Assembly (NCBI RefSeq): GCF_008271295.1
Contig: NZ_VTOY01000001.1
Coordinates: 682,001 to 746,000, forward strand
Length of the DNA stretch: 64,000 nucleotides
Direction of reading: 5' to 3'
Origin: Pseudoselenomonas ruminis
GTDB taxonomy: Bacteria > Bacillota > Negativicutes > Selenomonadales > Selenomonadaceae
Below the pieces are notes generated by a model. The model was not told where the DNA came from and made no database searches. It saw only the letters and a list, made by a program, of their open reading frames with translations. This document shows, in pieces, positions 44,904 to 52,734 of the stretch. The position numbers were made by a program, and so were the translations under genes. Numbering within the stretch: the first letter of the stretch is position 1; each line of letters opens with the position of its first letter.

Positions 44904-45206
44904 TTATGAATCACTTTTATATTTATTTAATGCCTCTCTATATAAATCTTTACATTCATCCCAAAAACAGTTTTTATTACTTTGTAGTTCCAAAAACTTT
45001 TCATATATATTAGAATAAATAATTATATGTGCTTGATTTTGTATATTATCCTTATTCATTTCATCCATTTCAAAATCTACATCTGCTGATACCGCAGCCT
45101 CTAACAATCGTAATATATCTTCTTTACGAATACTATCTATCAATTTATACTCTCCATCTTCCCCCAGAAAGTATCCTTTACCACTTTCAATTTTTAAGTA
45201 ATTCAT
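44904..45206 (-). CDS. Small acidic protein partnered with the PHP-ATPase
   Basis: A 100-residue protein, MNYLKIESGKGYFLGEDGEY..., with no family I recognise. It is acidic in the middle (DVDFEMDEMNKD) and predicted mostly helical; no membrane segment. Its ATG lies inside the end of the PHP-ATPase gene (20-base overlap, AGAGGG just upstream), so the two are probably translated together. Codons are very AT-rich compared with hsdR. It could be an inhibitor, sensor or effector partner; nothing in the sequence decides which. Confidence 0.75.
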   Translation of the reverse strand: MNYLKIESGKGYFLGEDGEYKLIDSIRKEDILRLLEAAVSADVDFEMDEMNKDNIQNQAHIIIYSNIYEKFLELQSNKNCFWDECKDLYREALNKYKSDS

Positions 45207-47229
45207 AATCCCTCTTCCTCTCATTATATGCAATTTCCCCAGCCTCAAGGCAATTCAACATAGCCTTAATATTGCATATTTCTTTACCCTTAAATGTCTT
45301 AAGGAACTTATTACTTGGACGACCATAATACAATTCATATGAAACTTCATTATTCTTTATATTTCGTTGAGTATAAACTATAAAATCCGGTTTAATAGAA
45401 GCGCCAACTGTGTTATTATGAGTTACCAACACCACAGGCATATTTTTCGATATTTCTTTTATTATATGATTTACATTCTCTTTTAAGAAAATATTATCAA
45501 ACGACGATTCAATCTCATCAATCAAAAGCATATCATAATTATTTGCATCAGCTATTTCTTGCAGTAAATTAAACTCTGCTCTTTCTCCTCCCGAAACATC
45601 AAAACCATATTTATTTAATACTCTACATTCTATAGATATAAAATATTTATAATAATCCGAATCTAAGATCGCCCCCATATCTTTCAATCTCTGCAAATAA
45701 TCAAATGGATTTTCCTTGTAAATTGGCATTATTTCTCGAAAATGGACATTTTGACGTCCACTATAAGCTTTAAGCGCCCCCGCACTTTCAAACGGTTTAC
45801 GCTCAATTTGCACAGAAAAATCTTCCACATCATAACTATTAATTATTTTTTCCTTTTTCATCAAAGATACAAGTTCATTAAACTTTTCAACCTTCACTCT
45901 ATTTAGCTGGCATTTATAAAAATCAACATCAGTTATATTTGTCGCAGCGCTACGACATTTAAGTGCCGACTTAATTTTTGCAACGATATTATTAACATAT
46001 TTCTCCTTCAATGACTTTTCTTTATCTTTATTATGTTTATAAATCAAAGCACTATGTAATTTTACCAGCGAACTTCTATCTATATATGTTTCAATTACGT
46101 CTTTTAATTCACGTGTATCAAGTAAAATTTCTACAGAATTTATCAAGTTTATAATATTATCCATTTTTCGCACAGGAAACTCTCTTTCGTTATATAATCC
46201 ACATCTTGAAAACATATCTGCACGGTCAGTTTCTTTTGCATATTTTACTAGTGAAACAATATAATCATCAATTGCTTGTTCATCACTTTCAAGTGAAATA
46301 TTCTTTACCATTTCGACAGCATTCTTAAATGGTTCAAGATACTCGTCTGTAAAACTACTTTTCTTACTCGCAATATTATCTGAAAACTTCCTCGCTTCTT
46401 TAGAAGGGTCTGTCTCAATAAGTGCGAATTGTTTAATATACTTAATATTATCATTTTGCGAACAAATTTTATTTAATGTATGCGTTTTTCCTGATGACCT
46501 AGAACCAATAACAACATTAAGTCCTGTAGAAAGAGGAAGATTAGGTAAGGCATAAAACTCCCCGACCCCCTCATCCTCTGTTAACGATACACTACTTCTG
46601 TTCAATAATGATTTTTTTATTGCGTTTACTGAAACATCGTCAATATTAAAATAAGTTTGTCTCGCCGGATACTCTACTAATTCATCTGTAGGGCGCAAAT
46701 CACTAAAGTACACAGGAATCAATGAATTATCATCCTTATAGCTATATATAAACTTTTTAACGCTCCCTACCTCACCACACAAGATATATTCTTTCATTTT
46801 TTGAATGATATTTTTATCAACATGTGGTTTTTTATCACTATGTGGAATCCAGAGATATTTACTCATATCATTAAATATTCCACTTAACTCATCATATGTA
46901 ATTTTGTCATCCTTATTTTGGATTCTTTTCCTAACCTCCTCACAACGAGTAAAAAAATCCTCAACCTCATCACGCTCTGTAATACATATCATATGGCCAA
47001 AACTACTATCACCAAGATTAATCTCTATTCCAGGAAGTACCGTTGCTACCCCTTTAAGAGCATCACTTATCTCTCTAAATTGGCTAATATCAAACATATT
47101 ATGATTAGTTATAGCTATTCCATCAATGTGACATTTTTCTATATACTTAATTAAAGATGTAATGGAAAAATTAAAATCATGGTCACTTACAGTTTTGACA
47201 GTGTGGATATGTAAATCTAATTTCTTCAT
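45187..47229 (-). CDS. PHP-domain / ABC-type ATPase fusion protein (TrlF-like)
   Basis: A 680-residue protein. Residues 1 to about 185 form a PHP phosphoesterase domain with metal ligands in LDLHIHT (H7, H9), ITNHN (H43; usually TDHN, here Asn replaces Asp), PGIEI (E69), GHMICIT (H79) and PHSDKKPH. The rest is an ABC/SMC-like ATPase: Walker A IGSRSSGKTHT (about 241-251), helical insert, signature DVSGGERAEF (about 544), Walker B MLLIDEIESSF (about 567) and H-loop VTHNN (604). Such fusions occur in bacterial defence loci. The start at 47229 follows AGGGATGATGGT. It is AT-rich relative to flanking hsd genes and lies between hsdS and hsdR, pointing to acquisition. Confidence 0.85.
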   Translation of the reverse strand: MKKLDLHIHTVKTVSDHDFNFSITSLIKYIEKCHIDGIAITNHNMFDISQFREISDALKGVATVLPGIEINLGDSSFGHMICITERDEVEDFFTRCEEVRKRIQNKDDKITYDELSGIFNDMSKYLWIPHSDKKPHVDKNIIQKMKEYILCGEVGSVKKFIYSYKDDNSLIPVYFSDLRPTDELVEYPARQTYFNIDDVSVNAIKKSLLNRSSVSLTEDEGVGEFYALPNLPLSTGLNVVIGSRSSGKTHTLNKICSQNDNIKYIKQFALIETDPSKEARKFSDNIASKKSSFTDEYLEPFKNAVEMVKNISLESDEQAIDDYIVSLVKYAKETDRADMFSRCGLYNEREFPVRKMDNIINLINSVEILLDTRELKDVIETYIDRSSLVKLHSALIYKHNKDKEKSLKEKYVNNIVAKIKSALKCRSAATNITDVDFYKCQLNRVKVEKFNELVSLMKKEKIINSYDVEDFSVQIERKPFESAGALKAYSGRQNVHFREIMPIYKENPFDYLQRLKDMGAILDSDYYKYFISIECRVLNKYGFDVSGGERAEFNLLQEIADANNYDMLLIDEIESSFDNIFLKENVNHIIKEISKNMPVVLVTHNNTVGASIKPDFIVYTQRNIKNNEVSYELYYGRPSNKFLKTFKGKEICNIKAMLNCLEAGEIAYNERKRDYELLKN

Positions 47230-47282
47230 ACCATCATCCCTAACTTTTATAAACATTAATCAAATATCCGCATTAACATTTT

Positions 47283-47393
47283 TTACTTGTAGCATATACG
47301 CAACAATTCATTTGCGAACACAATGTGTTCGCAATCAGCTCTATCTTCACCGTAAATATCTTTTAACACCTTATTGATTTCATTCGTAGCCAT
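47283..47393 (-). CDS. Possible 36-residue ORF between hsdS and the PHP-ATPase
   Basis: Reads MATNEINKVLKDIYG followed by a Glu/Asp-rich stretch and ends ELLRICYK. It has no strong ribosome site and no family I recognise. A perfect palindrome of 11-base arms (47312-47334, TTGCGAACACA) lies inside it and could be the real function of the spot. It may be a remnant or leader of the cassette. Confidence 0.35.
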   Translation of the reverse strand: MATNEINKVLKDIYGEDRADCEHIVFANELLRICYK

Positions 47394-47408
47394 TCACCAT
47401 CAATTAAT

Positions 47409-48665
47409 TTATTTCTTAGGAAACATATTCTGCAACATATATTTCTTAATTTCTTTAAGGTTATCATGCTTATGCTCATGAACGGCGATAAGGTTGTCGA
47501 AGCGCATAAAATATGAGCCAATCCGTTGTTGCTCCTCAATGCTTGGGAACATTCCCTCGCAACTTGCTATATCATCCTGTCCTATAGTTGTGAACGCCGT
47601 AGTCTTAGATTTCTGTATGAATTGCGATTTTATCATCTGATTGCCAAGGTTAATTTTAACAAACATGGGATCATAAAAGGTCTTATCTACCTTCAATCGT
47701 ATAAGGTGATCATCATAGACAAACTCCCCACTATCTAGCAACACATTGGCTTCTGCAATGCCTTCGGGCTTCAACGAACTTCTTGTCATGAATATGTCAC
47801 CATACTCCACGTTACATTTTTTCAATTCGGAATCTCCGTAGTTACTGTACGTTAAGTCCTCAATATGTATTCTGTCTGGTGCATACATATTGATAACATT
47901 GATATGTCTTATTTGAGTAGGCTCATCAGACTGATTGTTAATTACACCATTTGATAATTTTTCCTTTGTAATATCCCCCAACTTCCGCTGTTCCCAATCG
48001 CTAGTAAATCCTGCAAAGCGAATCTCTGGAACTTTTTCTCCTTTTTTCGGAAACATTTTTTGAAGCATATACTTCTTTACTTTTTGCAGTTCATCACACT
48101 TACGCTGATGAAGGGCGATGAGATTGTCAAGGCGAGCAAAGTATGCGCCGATCTGCTTCTGTTCTTCAATACCTGACAAGGCTACAGGCGTAGCTTTGAC
48201 CTGCTCTATGGTGTAATGAGAGATTGTCCCCGTATGTGAAATGCTGATTAGATAATTCCTGAATAGTGGACTTTCAAAATATGTAAACAGATATTTGCTG
48301 TCATGAACTGCTGATTTTTTTACCCATATCAAGTCTGCATCTTTGGTGTATAATGGCTGGTCATCCGGCACCACATAAGGAATACCTATGCTTCCGCCTC
48401 CAGTAACCAAAATATCGTCTTTTTCCAACTTGCCTGATGAAACGGCCAATGTTTCATACAACTCTTGGGAAATAAATGCTTTTTCATTTGTTATGCCTTT
48501 ATAGGCTGACACAACATCACTTGACCTATAAAATGGAACGCCCTCATCTGTCCATTCATCTTTATGGACACGAGAAGCCGACAGGACTGATGTTATATCA
48601 CCAATCTTCTGCTGTTCCCAATCGTCCGTATATCCTTGAAACCGTATATTCGGTACTTTCTCCAT
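47409..48665 (-). CDS. hsdS: Type I restriction enzyme, specificity subunit
   Basis: A 418-residue HsdS with two target recognition domains, each introduced by a similar segment: RFQGYTDDWEQQKIGDITSV (about 7) and RFAGFTSDWEQRKLGDITKE (about 216). Each half ends with a conserved coiled spacer (ENLIALHQRKCDELQKVKKYM type and LIAVHEHKHDNLKEIKKYM). The DNA target is bipartite but cannot be read. The ATG at 48665 has AAGGAG 8 bases upstream; ATG 48671 overlaps the upstream stop. Codons are more AT-rich than hsdM or hsdR. Confidence 0.93.
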   Translation of the reverse strand: MEKVPNIRFQGYTDDWEQQKIGDITSVLSASRVHKDEWTDEGVPFYRSSDVVSAYKGITNEKAFISQELYETLAVSSGKLEKDDILVTGGGSIGIPYVVPDDQPLYTKDADLIWVKKSAVHDSKYLFTYFESPLFRNYLISISHTGTISHYTIEQVKATPVALSGIEEQKQIGAYFARLDNLIALHQRKCDELQKVKKYMLQKMFPKKGEKVPEIRFAGFTSDWEQRKLGDITKEKLSNGVINNQSDEPTQIRHINVINMYAPDRIHIEDLTYSNYGDSELKKCNVEYGDIFMTRSSLKPEGIAEANVLLDSGEFVYDDHLIRLKVDKTFYDPMFVKINLGNQMIKSQFIQKSKTTAFTTIGQDDIASCEGMFPSIEEQQRIGSYFMRFDNLIAVHEHKHDNLKEIKKYMLQNMFPKK

Positions 48666-48667
48666 TC

Positions 48668-49057
48668 TCATCTCTCCTTAACCACAAAGCGATATTTTCC
48701 TTTTCCCAAACCATGCACGCTCTCAATCAACTTTGCTTCCAACATCTTTTTAAATAATGTTGTGGCGGGACGTTCTGTGATTGACAAAACTGACAGCACA
48801 TCGCTACGGCTAAAAATCTTTTCCCTGCCAAAAGCTTCATACAAGGCAACAATATTATTTTTCGTCCTCTCAGTTCCTTTGACTGTTTTCAGCAACACCA
48901 ATAGGCTGTTATTCGACTCAATGTGCTGTTCAATGTGCTGTTTTTTCAATGAATGTGCTGTTTCTGCCTGCCAATCCACATGCAAATAGCGATTTTTCAG
49001 CACATTGGACGCACCCAACAGTAAGTTACACATCGCCACAAGGCCCCGAAACGCCAC
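48668..49057 (-). CDS. Small protein with winged-helix-like C-terminus between hsdM and hsdS
   Basis: A 129-residue protein starting at a GTG, 12 bases after GGAGGG in the end of hsdM. The C-terminal half (FSRSDVLSVLSITERPATTLF, then KKMLEAKLIESVHGLGKGKYRF) looks like a winged helix-turn-helix as found at the C-termini of Fic or AAA_4-type proteins. The middle has HIEQHIESNNS. It may be the remnant of a larger gene or a regulator of the hsd operon. Function unknown. Confidence 0.6.
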   Translation of the reverse strand: MAFRGLVAMCNLLLGASNVLKNRYLHVDWQAETAHSLKKQHIEQHIESNNSLLVLLKTVKGTERTKNNIVALYEAFGREKIFSRSDVLSVLSITERPATTLFKKMLEAKLIESVHGLGKGKYRFVVKER

Positions 49058-49063
49058 TAAATT

Positions 49064-50677
49064 TCAGCCCTCCTGCAATACCTTGAGAAGCTCTGCCAAA
49101 GATTCTTCCGTCTCTCTATCTTGACAAGTCAAATTTGTTGACATGTCAAAAAGTTCCTTGGCCGTCTGCTGAATGTCAGCGTCAATCGACTGCATCTCTG
49201 CACATACAGCTTTAAGGTCAACTTCCGGCTCCGGCTCGCTGGTATCCACATAACGGGGAATATTGAGGTTGTAGTCATTTTCCTTGATTTCTTCAAAGGT
49301 GGCCAGATGGGCAAACTTGTCCACATCCTTGCGCTCATCATAAGCCGCCATAATTTTGTCAATGTGCTCCGCATCCATAAAGTTCTGGGCCTTTTCCTTG
49401 CGGAACTCTTTTGACGCATCAATAAAGAGCACATCACGGCTCACATGGTCTTTTTTCAGCACGATAATGCAGGTCGGTATGCCCGTGCTGAAGAAAATCC
49501 CCGCAGGCAGGCCGATAACGGCGTAAATATTGCCATCTTCCAGCAGGTGCTTGCGGATTGTGCCCTCCGCCGCCCCGCGGAACAATACGCCATGAGGCAG
49601 GATAATGCCCATGGTACCGTTTTCCTTCAGATGATAAAAGCCATGAAGCAAGAAGGCAAAATCCGCCTTGGACTTCGGCGCGAGCTTCTCATACCGCTGG
49701 AACCGCGGGTCAGTCAAAAAGCCTGCCGCCGCACTCCAATGCTGGCTATACGGAGGATTCATACACACACCGTCATAGTTCGTCGGCTCCTCCGTCGGCC
49801 AGTCAGCCCCCAGGGTATCGCCATTGCGGAAATGCTGATACTGGAAGGGCACATTATGCAGAATCATATTCATGCGGGCCAAGTTGTAGGTGGTATGAGA
49901 GATTTCCTGCCCAAAGAACTGGATGCCATTGCGGCAGTCCTCGTTGATATAACTGCGGGCATGCAACAGCAAAGAACCAGACCCCATGCACGGATCATAA
50001 ATGGAAAAAGCAGGTTCCCCCTCCTTGCCTTTGGTTACAATACGCGTGATAAGCTCCGAAACCGCCTGTGGCGTATAGAACTCCCCCGCCTTCTTGCCCG
50101 AGCCAGCGGCAAACTGGCCGATCAGATATTCGTAAGCATCCCCCAAGGCATCCGCGCCATACTGGGTGAAATCGATATGAGCCAGCTCCTTCATCACATC
50201 GGAAAGCATGGCATTGCGCTTGGCTGGCGTAGTGCCCAGACTCTTGGAGTCAATATCAAAGTCCTCGAATAAATCCTCATAAAGCTTCTGCCCACGGATG
50301 GCCTCGCCGCCCTGCTCAATATCCCGCATGGCCTGACGCAGATGGTCGGTAGTAAAGGTCTTGTTGTTGATTTCATTATATAGCGCCGTAAAAGTATACT
50401 GCGGCTCAATGGCAAAGCTGTAATTCTCCTCCAGCTCCGCCTTCAAATCCTCCCAGTCCTCGCTCTGCCGCGCTTCCTCATAAAGACGCTGCGCCTCGTC
50501 AAGACTCTCAGGCTTGCGATCCTCCAGCAAATCCACCACCGCATAAAGCTGACGGTCAGACAGATACTTGTAGAAAATCATCCCGAGCAAATAGTTTTTA
50601 TATTCATCCGCACTCATCGTACTGCGCATAACATTAGCCGCATTCCAAAGTGCCTGGTTAAGTTCCTGTGATGCCAT
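49064..50677 (-). CDS. hsdM: Type I restriction enzyme, modification (N6-adenine methyltransferase) subunit
   Basis: A 537-residue HsdM. The N-terminal helical domain (NAANVMRSTMSADEYKNYLLGMIFYKYLSD) precedes the methyltransferase core: SAM-binding DPCMGSGSLLLHA, catalytic GVCMNPPYSQHW (NPPY). It starts at ATG 50677, 9 bases after GGGAGGG; the frame extends upstream through three 12-base repeats but without a ribosome site. Two palindromes at 49121 and 49138 encode MSTNLTCQD near the C-terminus. First gene of hsdM-wHTH-hsdS-[cassette]-hsdR. Confidence 0.96.
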   Translation of the reverse strand: MASQELNQALWNAANVMRSTMSADEYKNYLLGMIFYKYLSDRQLYAVVDLLEDRKPESLDEAQRLYEEARQSEDWEDLKAELEENYSFAIEPQYTFTALYNEINNKTFTTDHLRQAMRDIEQGGEAIRGQKLYEDLFEDFDIDSKSLGTTPAKRNAMLSDVMKELAHIDFTQYGADALGDAYEYLIGQFAAGSGKKAGEFYTPQAVSELITRIVTKGKEGEPAFSIYDPCMGSGSLLLHARSYINEDCRNGIQFFGQEISHTTYNLARMNMILHNVPFQYQHFRNGDTLGADWPTEEPTNYDGVCMNPPYSQHWSAAAGFLTDPRFQRYEKLAPKSKADFAFLLHGFYHLKENGTMGIILPHGVLFRGAAEGTIRKHLLEDGNIYAVIGLPAGIFFSTGIPTCIIVLKKDHVSRDVLFIDASKEFRKEKAQNFMDAEHIDKIMAAYDERKDVDKFAHLATFEEIKENDYNLNIPRYVDTSEPEPEVDLKAVCAEMQSIDADIQQTAKELFDMSTNLTCQDRETEESLAELLKVLQEG

Positions 50678-50704
50678 ATATAATACCCTCCCGCGTCCAT
50701 TTTT

Positions 50705-50740
50705 CTTGAGCGTCATCTTGGACGTCACCTTGAGCGTCAT
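50705..50740. repeat. Three tandem 12-base repeats upstream of hsdM
   Basis: CTTGAGCGTCAT (50705-50716), CTTGGACGTCAC (50717-50728) and CTTGAGCGTCAT (50729-50740) follow each other without gaps in the hsdM leader. They resemble but do not equal the TTGACNNGTCAA family. They could be binding sites controlling hsdM. Confidence 0.7.
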
Positions 50741-50766
50741 TCTTTAAGTAACCCAAGCATATAAAG

Positions 50767-50792
50767 AGTCGGCCACATGGGTATGGCCGACT
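50767..50792 (-). promoter_or_regulatory. Leader hairpin of hsdM
   Basis: AGTCGGCC/GGCCGACT stem (50767-50774, 50785-50792) with a 10-base loop, followed on the minus strand by CTTTATATG, upstream of the tandem repeats. A second short hairpin, GCTGGGAAACCAGC, lies 5' of it. It may attenuate hsdM transcription; weak evidence. Confidence 0.4.
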
Positions 50793-50897
50793 GTAAGTCT
50801 TTCGGCTGGTTTCCCAGCATCTATTATTTTATCATATTTTCACACAACTAAACACCGAACTTCTCCGAACTTTCTCCGAACCTCTTGACCGATGATA

Positions 50898-51215
50898 TCA
50901 TAGCTCAGCCTCTTCATCCATGGTCTCGAGCAGGAAACTCACGGGGCGGAAGCCGTCGTTGCAGGAAATCATAGCTGACCGAGGATTCTTCATCCAACCA
51001 TCGTAAAAGTCCTTGGCACCATGCGCGAGAGCCATAACAAACGGCGACATGGTTTCCCAGGCGCTTTCACACAATCCTTCTGGCCGCTGCCAGCCGTTGG
51101 CGATGAACACGGCACCTTTCTCCATATCGCAGGCGTGCTCGATGGGATTTTCGTACTTTTCCATCAAATCCAGATAACAAGCCTTACGCACAACAGTTAT
51201 GAGTACCTTCTTCAT
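50898..51215 (-). CDS. TIGR04076-like small protein
   Basis: A 105-residue protein that opens MKKVLITVVRKACYLDLMEKYE, contains GQRPEGLCESAWETMSPFVMALAHG-type features (RPEGLCESAWETMSPFV) and ends in an acidic tail. It resembles the TIGR04076 family, of unknown function, often found singly in anaerobes. Three cysteines are present. Own ribosome site GGAGGTGG upstream. Not linked to the neighbouring defence genes by spacing. Confidence 0.6.
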   Translation of the reverse strand: MKKVLITVVRKACYLDLMEKYENPIEHACDMEKGAVFIANGWQRPEGLCESAWETMSPFVMALAHGAKDFYDGWMKNPRSAMISCNDGFRPVSFLLETMDEEAEL

Positions 51216-51318
51216 ACCACCACCTCCTGATTTATAAAAATTCTAATGGCATTTAATCCACAGCATCGTAAGCGCCATAGATACGCTAAGAATCTATCAT
51301 AACATCATTTTTGTCTCA

Positions 51319-51985
51319 TTAGCCATTTATAAGTTTCCACAGCTGTATCAAACTAAGCATAATATCTTCATAGGATATTTTGACGGCATAGGTATATTTT
51401 TTCTGATATGATTTCCATAATGCCATCAGAGTATTGTCCTGTTGTATCTTCATAATTACTTGCGGAGCATCTTGACGAAGATTTTTGGGGTTTCGTTTCG
51501 CACAGGTGGCTATGAATGCAGCTTTGAGTGTAGCGATGTCTATTTTATTATAGTAAATCCTGGAAAGTTCATACAAGTCGTAAAAGTCTCTCATCCGTGT
51601 ATTCAGCAGGCCACGGGCTAGAACTGTCTGGATTTTTTCGGATAACAGTGTTTCCAGGTTATACGACCACAGCATAATGGAACGGTCTTCTAGAAGCAAC
51701 TTATACTGATGGTGTATTTCGCGAGGAGTGATTACATCACCGGTGGAAATGTCAATTTTCAATGGAACAGGCATAGTCCATGGTAGAACGCAAAGCCACG
51801 CCAATAAGTGATGTTACGAGTATGCCGCCTTTGATGATGAAGTTGTCCCGATAATCTGAAGCAGCGATTCTTTCCAAGAATCGCTCCATCATGAACAAGC
51901 GCATGGGCGTGCGAGCATCGGCGTGATGCTGGCTGGCAAGATTTTTTAGTCGTCCTTTTAACTGGGCTGAAGTGATTTTCGTTAC
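51319..51985 (-). pseudogene. abiEii: abiEii (AbiE system nucleotidyltransferase toxin), broken
   Basis: The N-terminal part reads VTKITSAQLKGRLKNLASQ ... NFIIKGGILVTSLIGVALRSTMD in one frame, then the sequence passes directly to VPLKIDISTGDVITPREI ... NTRMRDFYDLYELS in another frame. About 60 codons that normally join these segments (with catalytic acidic residues) are missing, and the expected ATG before TKITS is GTA. Thus a deletion, a frameshift and a lost start. The intact upstream gene abiEi confirms the identity. A fragment from 51804 remains open but lacks the active site. Confidence 0.8.
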
Positions 51986-52563
51986 AAAAGCACCTCCATA
52001 TACTGACGTATCAGTTTTTCCACGCGAAAAAACGAAGCATAAAACATCAGCTTGTTTAAGTCCCGATCAGAACGGCGGGTGTAGTTTTTTATGGCAGTCT
52101 GGAAGTCCTGGATTTCAAAACTGCTCCGATTGCGTACAAGGTCGCAGATGGTTCTCTCCAAGTCGTAGACGGGAATCATGTGTCCAAAGGAGTTTTTATA
52201 TTCTGTCCGACCAATGTTAAGTAATTCCTTTTTTACAGTAAAGACCTTTATTCCAGACGCTTTGAGTTTTTGGGTATTGTAGCCAGAATAGATAGTTATA
52301 GTCTGTTCCATAGGTTCACGGTCGATGAGCTCATGGTAGAAAAGTGCCTCATCATGAGAAAAAACGGCTTGTGGACACCGCTGGTGCAAAACAAAGGCAC
52401 TGTCTCCCCAGGCTTCAGGGGAAAGATATACTCCCTGTGCGACTTTCTCAAAGTGGTTATCCGCAACAAAGCGATAAAAGCGGTCCTTTTTTATACCACC
52501 ACGAATGGCTTTTTGGGTCAACAGGAGCCCCGATTCATCGATAAATTGTGCAATTGCTTTCAT
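51982..52563 (-). CDS. abiEi: AbiEi family antitoxin / transcriptional repressor
   Basis: A 193-residue protein. The N-terminal winged helix (MKAIAQFIDESGLLLTQKAI) and the C-terminal antitoxin domain (VYDLERTICDLVRNRSSFEIQDFQ, NYTRRSDRDLNKLMFYASFF) match AbiEi. It would repress its own promoter through the inverted repeats at 52574-52613 and neutralise the AbiEii toxin. Start at ATG 52563 by family fit; upstream in-frame starts lie in the operator. The partner toxin is broken. Confidence 0.88.
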   Translation of the reverse strand: MKAIAQFIDESGLLLTQKAIRGGIKKDRFYRFVADNHFEKVAQGVYLSPEAWGDSAFVLHQRCPQAVFSHDEALFYHELIDREPMEQTITIYSGYNTQKLKASGIKVFTVKKELLNIGRTEYKNSFGHMIPVYDLERTICDLVRNRSSFEIQDFQTAIKNYTRRSDRDLNKLMFYASFFRVEKLIRQYMEVLL

Positions 52564-52573
52564 ATCACCACCA

Positions 52574-52613
52574 ACTTTCGTGCTTATATTATATATAAAA
52601 TAAGCACGAAAGT
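52574..52613 (-). promoter_or_regulatory. Operator/promoter of abiEi
   Basis: Perfect 14-base inverted repeats (52574-52587 and 52600-52613, arm ACTTTCGTGCTTAT) flank a TATAAT-like -10; a -35 TCGACT is 17 bases upstream of it. AbiEi proteins are known to bind such repeats and repress. Confidence 0.75.
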
Positions 52614-52665
52614 CGATAGTTTTACCACCATTTATCGCTCTGCGCTTGGCTGTCATCGCACAAAA

Positions 52666-52714
52666 ATGACCGGTCAAATTGACATGTCAATGACATGTCA
52701 ACCTGACCGGTCAG
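52666..52714. repeat. Cluster of four TGACNNGTCA palindromes
   Basis: Copies at 52666, 52679, 52690 and 52703, each 12 bases, with centres CG, AT, AT, CG, so the cluster as a whole is nearly palindromic. It lies between thrS (stop) and abiEi (start), in non-coding DNA. Confidence 0.9.
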
Positions 52715-52734
52715 ATAGTTAACCGCAGGGTTAA

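Noticed and set aside
50760-50860. c-di-GMP-I riboswitch before hsdM
   Set aside because: GGGAAACC and GGGTTAC are present, but the conserved GACGCAAAGC part and pairing are missing.
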